Shown in pieces: positions 23,697-29,661 of a DNA stretch of 32,936 bases. Source of the DNA: a bacterium DOLZORAL124_64_63 (GTDB lineage: Bacteria > Krumholzibacteriota > Krumholzibacteriia > LZORAL124-64-63). The stretch is taken from assembly GCA_002747875.1 (NCBI GenBank), contig PDQT01000288.1:1-32936 (forward strand), in the 5' to 3' direction. The notes beneath the pieces were generated by a model. The model made no database searches and was not told the DNA's origin. It worked only from the letters and a program-made list of their open reading frames with translations. The position numbers and the translations under genes were made by a program. Every line of letters begins with the position of its first letter. Positions within the stretch are counted from its first letter, which is position 1.

Positions 23697-24920
23697 ATGA
23701 TCACCTTGGGATGGAAACACAGGATCCTGGCCTTTGTGAATGCTCCGGAAGACGGCGTCCGCAGTTCCCAGACTCTTTATGAGAGCTTGTTCTATCTGCT
23801 GGAGAGGGCTCAGGCTCAACCCGCCGAGTCTGTGCGGGACGAGACCCGCCGGGTCGCCCATCTCATCGTGGCGAGTCAGCTGCCGGATGGGGGCTTTGAT
23901 ATCGGCTACAACTTCCGGTTTGGCCGGGGTATGGAGAAGAGCCATTCCAAGGAGGGGACCACGCCGGAGGTCCTTTCGTTGACCGCCCTGGCTCTTTATT
24001 ACCAGCGCTATGAGGATGCCGATGTCCTTGAGGCTCTGCGCCGTGGTTACGACTGGATCAGGAGCCACATGGTGTCGGCTGCCGGTGGCTACGCCGTTCC
24101 GTACGCGCCCCTGACTTCTCGGGAAGTTCATATTACCAATGCCACCAGCTTCGCTCTGTCCGCCCTTGCGTGTTGTGCCGAGGTGCTGGGCTGCCGGGCC
24201 GAGGTGGAGCAGGAGATCCAGGGCATGGTGACCTTCATGCAGGGCCAGCTGCAAAGGGCCGAAGTTGGCGGTGCCTACTGGCCTTACTTCCACCAGACCG
24301 ATGCGGTCCTCGCCAGCGAACCGGGTGCGGACAAGATCGACAATTACCATATCGGCCAGCAGTTGTATCATCACTGCCTGGCGCACAAGGTTTTCCCTCT
24401 GGAGGAGAACGCGGCCATCATTCGCGCGGTGCTGGACTACCTGATCAGCCTACAGGATGAGGATGGTTTCATCCCGTACACCATCAAGTCGGGAAAGGTC
24501 TCGGACGCGGTGGATACATGGGGATTCTCGTCTACCATAACCGGTTTTTTGTCAGCGGCGGAAATCTGTGGCGATGAGCGCGGGAAGGTGGCGGCCGGTC
24601 GTGTCGCGGATTATCTCTGGCGTCATGCCTGGTCGGGCGAGCATTTCTACCCCATTGTCTCTCATGCCTCGGGCCAGCCCCTTGATACCCATTTCTATCC
24701 CCGTTCCGACGCCTGGGTGCTCCATGCCCTGGCCATGGAGCAGGCTCAACTCCCGGATGGGGATGCCTCCCGCTGGGATGACCTGCGACGTTGTTATGAG
24801 AAGATGGCGGTGAACGATTTCCGCGGGCTGGAAAACCACACACTGACGCCCCGCAAGCGCCTGTTTGGGTGGGCGGTGATGCTACCCCTGGCCTTGCGGG
24901 CTCGTCTCAGGAAGCGCTGA
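23697..24920 (+). CDS. Helical toroid ((alpha/alpha)6-type) protein of unknown function
   Basis: About 407 residues, soluble and without a signal peptide. Repeated helix-turn units with Gly-Phe turns (VASQLPDGGFDIGY, LISLQDEDGFIPYT) resemble squalene/terpene-cyclase or prenyltransferase-type alpha-toroids and many glycan-active (alpha/alpha)6 enzymes. Conserved-looking polar/aromatic patches include DNYHIGQQLYHH and DTHFYPRSDAWVLHALAM. No DXDD cyclase motif is evident, so hopanoid synthesis is not supported; acting on a glycan or lipid-linked sugar is a guess from context. The start may instead be TTG at 23706, which has AAAGGA 8 nt upstream, better spaced than for the ATG at 23697. It overlaps the convergent GT4 gene tail to tail by 14 nt. 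Confidence 0.72.
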   Translation: MITLGWKHRILAFVNAPEDGVRSSQTLYESLFYLLERAQAQPAESVRDETRRVAHLIVASQLPDGGFDIGYNFRFGRGMEKSHSKEGTTPEVLSLTALALYYQRYEDADVLEALRRGYDWIRSHMVSAAGGYAVPYAPLTSREVHITNATSFALSALACCAEVLGCRAEVEQEIQGMVTFMQGQLQRAEVGGAYWPYFHQTDAVLASEPGADKIDNYHIGQQLYHHCLAHKVFPLEENAAIIRAVLDYLISLQDEDGFIPYTIKSGKVSDAVDTWGFSSTITGFLSAAEICGDERGKVAAGRVADYLWRHAWSGEHFYPIVSHASGQPLDTHFYPRSDAWVLHALAMEQAQLPDGDASRWDDLRRCYEKMAVNDFRGLENHTLTPRKRLFGWAVMLPLALRARLRKR

Positions 24921-26022
24921 GTCCCATGATGTTCAGGATATCCTGGTTCACCTTGTGGACGTCAAATCGATCGCGGGCCAGGCGACGGGAGGCTTGGCCC
25001 ATGGTCGCGATGGTCTTGGGGTTTCGACAGAAAGCGATCATGGCTTCGGCCAGAGCCGGGGCGGAACCCACCGGAACCAGATAGCCATTCTCGCCGGGAA
25101 TCACTGTTTCCCGGCAACCGGGCGCGTCGGTGGTGATCACCGGGCGCCCCATGGCCATGGCCTCCAGCACCGTCCGCGGCAAACCTTCGCGATAAGATGG
25201 CAGGACGTAGATGGAGGCGTCTCGGAGAGCCGGCCGTACATCGTCCATGCGACCGGCAAAGTTTAGGATACCGTTTTTCTGCCAGCTTTCTACTTCGGTG
25301 GCGGGAATGTTGGAGATGTGGTCTTCGTGGTATCCCACTAGGTTGAAGGTAGCGCCGGGAAATTCCTGGCGAACCTGACGGGCGGCGGCGGCGTATTCCC
25401 GCACTCCTTTTTCCCGGATCAGGCGGGCAATGGTCAGAAAGTGCGGGCCGTCGGGCAGGGGAGCTTCCGCGTAATGAGCCAGGTCCACCCCGGAACCTGC
25501 CACGAGATGGGTGCGTTCGGGTTTGGCCAGACGATGCTCCAGGAATAGAGCCCTATCGTCCGGGTTTTGGAAGATTACGGACTGGCATTTTCCCAGGGCT
25601 TTCCGATACAACAACTTGACAAGCACATGCAGGGCCTTGCGGCTGGGGCTGGCCCCCTGGAAGGCCGTACCGAGCCCGGTGATCAAGGCATGCCGGTGGG
25701 GCACGTTGGCCCGTTCCGCCGCGATGCTGCCGTAAATAACGGGTTTTATCGTGTAGGATAGAGCGTGGTCGGCCTGGAAATCGCGCAGGATTCTCGTGAG
25801 TACGGAAACGGTCTGGATGTCGGCCAGCGGAGACAGTCCGGTGCGTTGCAGAGGGAAGGCCTGGTGCTGGATGCCCAGCCGAGAGATCTGTTCCAGAGAC
25901 GATGTATCAGGCTCGGGCGACAGGGCGATAACCTGATGGCCATCTTTGACCAACCGTTGTAAAAGATGACCCCGGAAGTTCATCAAGGACGGCGTATAAC
26001 TGGCGATGATGGCTATTCTCAA
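24907..26022 (-). CDS. Family 4 glycosyltransferase, PglA/WbnK-like
   Basis: 371 residues, GT-B fold. The N-terminal domain carries SYTIKPVIYGSIAA and ITGLGTAF, a pattern seen in GT4 enzymes that add the second sugar to an undecaprenyl-diphospho-N-acetylamino sugar (PglA and similar). The donor domain has FLTIARLIREKG (Arg200, Lys205), FNLVGYHED, and PSYREGLPRTVLEAMAMGRP with the E-x7-E pair at 279 and 287. The start is TTG at 26022 with AAGAGAG upstream. It is the third gene of the minus-strand block aminotransferase-GNAT-GT4. That context fits transfer onto an amino sugar started by the phosphoglycosyl transferase at 28224, but specificity is inferred. Confidence 0.87.
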   Translation of the reverse strand: MRIAIIASYTPSLMNFRGHLLQRLVKDGHQVIALSPEPDTSSLEQISRLGIQHQAFPLQRTGLSPLADIQTVSVLTRILRDFQADHALSYTIKPVIYGSIAAERANVPHRHALITGLGTAFQGASPSRKALHVLVKLLYRKALGKCQSVIFQNPDDRALFLEHRLAKPERTHLVAGSGVDLAHYAEAPLPDGPHFLTIARLIREKGVREYAAAARQVRQEFPGATFNLVGYHEDHISNIPATEVESWQKNGILNFAGRMDDVRPALRDASIYVLPSYREGLPRTVLEAMAMGRPVITTDAPGCRETVIPGENGYLVPVGSAPALAEAMIAFCRNPKTIATMGQASRRLARDRFDVHKVNQDILNIMGLSAS

Positions 26023-26058
26023 CGGGAGCTCTCTTTTGCAAATCTCATGGCAGGTGAT

Positions 26059-26703
26059 TCAGATTCTGAATGATTTGTAGTATTCACGCATGGGTTTTCC
26101 ATGGCTCTGGAAAACCCGTTGGGGTGTGAAGCCACAGGATTGGTAGAAGCCGTTGGAGCGCTCATCCGTACCGTGGGTAACGACAAAGTATCCGGGCGCA
26201 TCATTGTTCCTTAATTCCTGATCCAGCGCAGCCACCAGCAGTTTCCCCACACCCTTTCCGCGTGCCTGGGCGGAAACAGCCATACTGAGCAGTTCGGATC
26301 TTTGCTTATGGAGCGTGGCGGAAGCCTCGGCTCTCTCAGATTGCTGGGATCTGGACTGACGCATGGGATAGGTCAAGGTTTCGAACATTTTGCGGCATCT
26401 GGAGGGATGGAAAAAACTGGGCAACAAGCGGATCATCAGGCGAAACCCGTGGCGGCGCAGCACTTCCCGGTAGCAGGCTTTCACGTCCTGGGTGTAGGAG
26501 ATGTAGCCCAGGACCTTCTCGCCCTCCCGGGCAATGAAAATACCGCTGTTGGGGGCTTCGTTGATGGCCTGATAAAGGGCGGTTAGAAACGACGCGCCCA
26601 GGATGGAAAGAAAACCCGAAGTGATGCTGTCGATATGCAGAAGAGCGATGGCTCGGAAGTGGGTCGCCTGGTCGGGGCGCGATAGGATCACAGGGGAACT
26701 CAT
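26059..26703 (-). CDS. GNAT-family N-acetyltransferase
   Basis: 214 residues. The acetyl-CoA pyrophosphate-binding motif A is SMAVSAQARGKGVGKLLV (QARGKGVGK near 146-154), followed by THGTDERSNGFYQSCGF, the usual motif B with its buried tyrosine and glycine. The ATG at 26703 overlaps the aminotransferase stop (ATGA) and has AGGAG about 8 nt upstream, so the two genes are coupled. That pairing suggests it acetylates the amino group made by the aminotransferase, as WecD does for WecE (family knowledge; inference here). An insert of about 35 residues rich in Arg, Ser and Gln precedes motif A (about 110-136). Confidence 0.85.
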   Translation of the reverse strand: MSSPVILSRPDQATHFRAIALLHIDSITSGFLSILGASFLTALYQAINEAPNSGIFIAREGEKVLGYISYTQDVKACYREVLRRHGFRLMIRLLPSFFHPSRCRKMFETLTYPMRQSRSQQSERAEASATLHKQRSELLSMAVSAQARGKGVGKLLVAALDQELRNNDAPGYFVVTHGTDERSNGFYQSCGFTPQRVFQSHGKPMREYYKSFRI

Positions 26704-27854
26704 GAGGAGGACTCCTGACAGGAAGATCTTGGGCGGGGGCGGGCCACTCGGCCCAGAAAATTGACGGTACGCCGTATCTCGGCCTCCGAAAAACGGTGGT
26801 CGGTGGGGATGTTGATGACCTCCCGGGAGGCCTGCTCCGCCACCGGGCATGTGCCGGGGCGATATCCCGCCAATTCCCATTTTTCCAGATTGGGGTGAAT
26901 GGGAGATAGGAACCAGTCGCCAAGCTGCACCCTTTCCTTGCGGGCGGCCGTCAACACTTCCTCCTTGTTCGCCACCGGAACGGGGTAGCGCAAAAATACC
27001 ACATCGGTCTCGGACGGTTGCTTCACGGTGGGAAGATTGTGCCGCACCAGTTCCTGCTCGATGATCGACTTATTCCTCCGGCGAATCTCAATATGATGGT
27101 CCAGATTGTTCAGCAGTTGCCGCAGGCGCCGGCTTTGTAGTCGGTGCATGCCGAGCTGGTAGTCCTGTGGCAACGCACATGCCAACTCTTCCAGGCTGGA
27201 AGAACCAATGGCTAGGCCCATGGCACCGAGGGTGCGGTACAGGCTCTGGATCAGCCAGTAAAGCCGGGGTGAACTGAGAGCGTTGTAGGCCAGGAACTGG
27301 ATTTCCAGGATCAGGGCCTTCAGCATGGGGGGGGCAGGATACTCGTTCTGGATCTGCAGCACCTGAGCCCGTAGCTCGGGATCATTAATCTGAGCCCAGC
27401 CACCCAGCCCCGTGGTGACGGGTTTCGACCACTGACTGCTGAAGAAGGCGGCATCTCCCCAGCTGCCGACGGGTTTGCCCTGCCAAGTGGAGGAAAGGGC
27501 GTGGCAGGAGTCCTCGATGACGAGGAGTTCGTACTTACGGGCGAAGGCCAGCAATCGTTCCACATCCGCGGGAATACCGTAGGTGTGCTGGATGATGAGG
27601 GCGCGGGCTTTTCCCGGGACCCAGGTCTGTCCTTTGTGACTTTCCAGACGGGTGCTGTCCAGATTATAAGTCTGGTTTTCGATATCCAGAAAAACGGGGG
27701 TTGCACCGGTGTACTGGATGGCATTGGGTACCACCACGCAGGTATAGCCCGGCAACAGCACTTGATCTCCAGGACCAATACCGGCGGCTCGGAGAATAGC
27801 GTGCAGTGCCACCCGACCTTTGAAAAAGGGAATGATGGTTGGGGGGGCCGTCAT
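26700..27854 (-). CDS. DegT/DnrJ/EryC1/StrS-family sugar aminotransferase
   Basis: A 384-residue PLP enzyme of the sugar aminotransferase family, which converts keto-sugar nucleotides into amino sugars. GDQVLLPGYTCVVVPNAI is the usual N-terminal substrate loop. VIEDSCHAL (113-120) supplies the PLP-ring aspartate (D115) and the following His-Ala. The FFSSQWSKPVTTGLGGWA segment carries the Schiff-base lysine K144 in the usual place. The C-terminal part is more divergent, with a long helical middle (about 175-260), and the last residues are Arg/Ser-rich. The ATG at 27854 has only a weak GAGGAAAG about 12 nt upstream. It leads the minus-strand block and is divergent from the phosphoglycosyl transferase across a 369-nt spacer. 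Substrate unknown. Confidence 0.88.
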   Translation of the reverse strand: MTAPPTIIPFFKGRVALHAILRAAGIGPGDQVLLPGYTCVVVPNAIQYTGATPVFLDIENQTYNLDSTRLESHKGQTWVPGKARALIIQHTYGIPADVERLLAFARKYELLVIEDSCHALSSTWQGKPVGSWGDAAFFSSQWSKPVTTGLGGWAQINDPELRAQVLQIQNEYPAPPMLKALILEIQFLAYNALSSPRLYWLIQSLYRTLGAMGLAIGSSSLEELACALPQDYQLGMHRLQSRRLRQLLNNLDHHIEIRRRNKSIIEQELVRHNLPTVKQPSETDVVFLRYPVPVANKEEVLTAARKERVQLGDWFLSPIHPNLEKWELAGYRPGTCPVAEQASREVINIPTDHRFSEAEIRRTVNFLGRVARPRPRSSCQESSS

Positions 27855-28223
27855 AGGTGGCTACGCTTTCCTCGCTCGTCAACCAAGGGCGCTTTGATGT
27901 TGGGCCCGGTGCCCGGAACCTTTGCGGAAGAACACCACATAATACTAAGGATTTACAAGCTTCTAACGATAAGTGGTTTTTCGGATGGCCGATTGGAGCA
28001 ACATACGGCTTTTCGAGATAGCGATAAAGGGAAAGTTTATAAAAAAAGTGGCTACTTTCTGAAAATTGTGCATATTTTTTGCGTTCACAGATAAAAGCGT
28101 ATTCTGTTCCGCTCATCATGAGACACATGACAACACGGGAAACGGACGGAATGTGTCACCGGATCACGAGTTTGGGGCCGTTTTGTTTTCAAACCTGAGA
28201 GTATTTCTTCGAGGGGGATTTTC
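27855..28223. other. AT-richer divergent intergenic spacer
   Basis: This 369-nt stretch has no credible gene; the longer frames across it run into flanking genes in the wrong frame. It is clearly richer in A and T than the rest of the window, especially 27940-28110. It must hold promoters for the minus-strand aminotransferase block and the forward phosphoglycosyl transferase. Toward the left, TATTAT on the minus strand (complement near 27940) is a possible -10. GACACAT (28122-28128) and ATGTGTC (28151-28157) form a 7-bp inverted repeat in the probable forward leader. Confidence 0.6.
28066..28095 (+). promoter_or_regulatory. Possible promoter for the phosphoglycosyl transferase gene
   Basis: TTGTGC (28066-28071), 18-nt spacer, GATAAA (28090-28095), in the AT-rich spacer about 130 nt upstream of the start codon. 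The match is moderate, and other pairs in this AT-rich tract cannot be excluded. Confidence 0.3.
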
Positions 28224-28910
28224 TTGCTCAAGCGATCTCTTGACCTTGTAGGTGCATTTTTGGGTCTGGTTCTGCTGGCCCCACTGTTCACTGCAGTGGC
28301 CATCGGAGTAAAACTCTCCAGTTCGGGGCCGGTTTTTTTTCGGCAAGAACGGGTGGGTAAAAATGGTGTGCCTTTTTGGATTTATAAATTCAGGACCATG
28401 ACCCACAACCCTCGTGGCAAAGGCGCTCTTGTCACATCCCAGACCGATAACCGGGTCACGCCTCTGGGGGGATTCCTGAGGCGGAAGAAGCTGGATGAGT
28501 TGCCGCAGCTGTTCAATGTCTTGCTGGGGCAGATGTCCCTGGTGGGGCCCCGACCTGAAGTCCCCCGGTATGTCCAGTACTTTCCTGATCACTTTGCCAA
28601 GGTCAATCGCCAGAAGCCGGGCATGACCCACCGCGTTTCTCTCTTGTTGCGCCATGAGGAGAAGATTCTGGCTGCCAGCTCTGATCCTGAGGCCATGTAT
28701 GTAAAAGAGGTGTTGCCCTGGAAGCTGGGGTTGTATCTGGAAAACGATACACCCGACTCGCTGGCCGATGATATCATCACCATCTGCCGGACTATCATAC
28801 CCCAGGGGCAGGATGAACTGACGCAGGATCCCTTTGTCGATTCGCCGCTGGTGGCCCATGAGACCGCAGGTGGTCCCGCTACTCAAGAAGTTGCCGCCGC
28901 CGCCAGTTGA
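28224..28910 (+). CDS. Polyprenyl-phosphate sugar-1-phosphate transferase (bacterial sugar transferase, PglC/WcaJ core)
   Basis: 228 residues, the small monotopic form of the family that transfers a sugar phosphate to undecaprenyl phosphate and starts glycan assembly. An N-terminal re-entrant hydrophobic helix (LKRSLDLVGAFLGLVLLAP) is followed by FFRQERVGKNGVPFWIYKFR, the catalytic Asp-Glu dyad in KLDELPQLFNVLLGQMSLVG (D91, E92), GPRPEV (108-113) and KPGMTH. The C-terminus, LPWKLGLYLEND and beyond, ends in a variable Ala-rich tail. The start is TTG at 28224 with GAGGGGG (28211-28217) 6 nt upstream. It is divergent from the aminotransferase block and the last island gene before the rpsO promoter, 23 nt downstream. 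Confidence 0.93.
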   Translation: MLKRSLDLVGAFLGLVLLAPLFTAVAIGVKLSSSGPVFFRQERVGKNGVPFWIYKFRTMTHNPRGKGALVTSQTDNRVTPLGGFLRRKKLDELPQLFNVLLGQMSLVGPRPEVPRYVQYFPDHFAKVNRQKPGMTHRVSLLLRHEEKILAASSDPEAMYVKEVLPWKLGLYLENDTPDSLADDIITICRTIIPQGQDELTQDPFVDSPLVAHETAGGPATQEVAAAAS

Positions 28911-28933
28911 GCGACGCTGGAAACCGAAAAACC

Positions 28934-28962
28934 TTGCCCGTGTTCCGTGGATGATCTATATT
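28934..28962 (+). promoter_or_regulatory. Sigma70-type promoter of rpsO-pnp
   Basis: TTGCCC (28934-28939), 17-nt spacer, TATATT (28957-28962). The start point would be near 28968, giving a long leader of about 220 nt before rpsO. The -10 and spacing are identical to those of the rimP promoter. Confidence 0.7.
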
Positions 28963-29097
28963 CTGCCCAAGCCACCCGGTCCGGGCCTGAAGGCCTTGGT
29001 CCCGGTGAGTCTGTGTGTTTTTCACCAGCGGGTCGGTTACGCCGCGCATTGGCACCGGAAATTGCTCCGGCCAAGCGGTGACCTGAACAACCCAGCT

Positions 29098-29128
29098 CCG
29101 GAATGCGAACCCTTATCGGGCATTCCGG
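29098..29128 (+). other. 9-bp-stem hairpin in the rpsO leader
   Basis: CCGGAATGC (29098-29106) pairs perfectly with GCATTCCGG (29120-29128), with a 13-nt loop. It lies in the long rpsO leader, about 65 nt before the start codon. S15 mRNAs often carry structured sites for self-repression, so this is a candidate regulatory element; no known S15-site sequence was recognised. Between it and rpsO, CGTGACG occurs twice (about 29149-29169), flanking a short ACGC-GATA-GCGT hairpin. Confidence 0.45.
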
Positions 29129-29191
29129 CAGCCGCCGGCCTGCGGCCATCGTGACGCGATAGCGTGACGGTTTTTTTGGAGGTTCTCGACG

Positions 29192-29461
29192 ATGGCACTG
29201 ACCAAGGATCAGAAGCAAGCGGTTATCGATCGCTTCAAGAAACACGAGGGCGACTCCGGTAGCCCGGAAGTCCAGATCGCCCTGCTGACCGAGCGGCTGA
29301 ATACCCTCGGCGACCACTTCAAGGCCCATGGCAAGGATCACCACAGCCGGCGCGGCCTGCTGAAGATGGTGGGGCAGCGCAAGCGCCTCCTGGCCTACCT
29401 GAAGAAGAAGGACCTCGAGGGCTATCGCAAGCTCATCAAGGAACTTGGAATCCGCGGTTGA
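29192..29461 (+). CDS. rpsO: 30S ribosomal protein S15
   Basis: An 89-residue primary 16S rRNA-binding protein, full length for the family. [60 protein letters not shown] and [20 protein letters not shown] match S15 throughout, including the HHSRRGLL rRNA-contact helix. GGAGG precedes the ATG at 29192. It has its own promoter after the polysaccharide island and is followed 200 nt later by pnp, the classical rpsO-pnp pair. In many bacteria it would instead follow ribF directly. Assignment certain. Confidence 0.98.
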   Translation: MALTKDQKQAVIDRFKKHEGDSGSPEVQIALLTERLNTLGDHFKAHGKDHHSRRGLLKMVGQRKRLLAYLKKKDLEGYRKLIKELGIRG

Positions 29462-29488
29462 TGCAACTTGCCGGACTGCCAGTGATTT

Positions 29489-29532
29489 GAACGATGATGG
29501 CCGTGGCGTCTGTGGCGTTGCGGCCATCGTTC
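29489..29532 (+). other. Long imperfect hairpin between rpsO and pnp
   Basis: GAACGA (29489-29494) pairs with TCGTTC (29527-29532) and TGGCCG (29498-29503) with CGGCCA (29521-29526), separated by a 3-nt bulge. No T-run follows directly, so it is a weak terminator candidate. In E. coli a stem-loop at this place is the RNase III site for pnp self-control; a similar role is possible here. A TATTAT at 29540-29545 could be a -10 box, with TTGCGG 16 nt upstream inside the hairpin. Confidence 0.45.
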
Positions 29533-29661
29533 GTATGGATATTATTTCGGTTTCGGGCGCCATAGGGGCGTCTGTCGAAGGGTAGCCGGGCGGAATTCGC
29601 CGCCGGTCTGCCGCAAGCCCCGGACTGACCGGGCAGATGATGATGAGAGGAAAGCAAGAAA

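Noticed and set aside
23697..24920. Squalene-hopene cyclase identity for the toroid protein
   Set aside because: The helix-turn Gly-Phe units fit an alpha-toroid, but the protein is shorter than hopene cyclases and no DXDD catalytic motif is seen.
27501..28094. Forward 197-codon frame across the aminotransferase into the AT-rich spacer
   Set aside because: It is antisense to the aminotransferase and has no domain or supporting ribosome site.
27664..28128. Minus-strand 154-codon frame across the AT-rich spacer into the aminotransferase
   Set aside because: It overlaps the aminotransferase in another frame, has no ribosome site, and its sequence is not protein-like.
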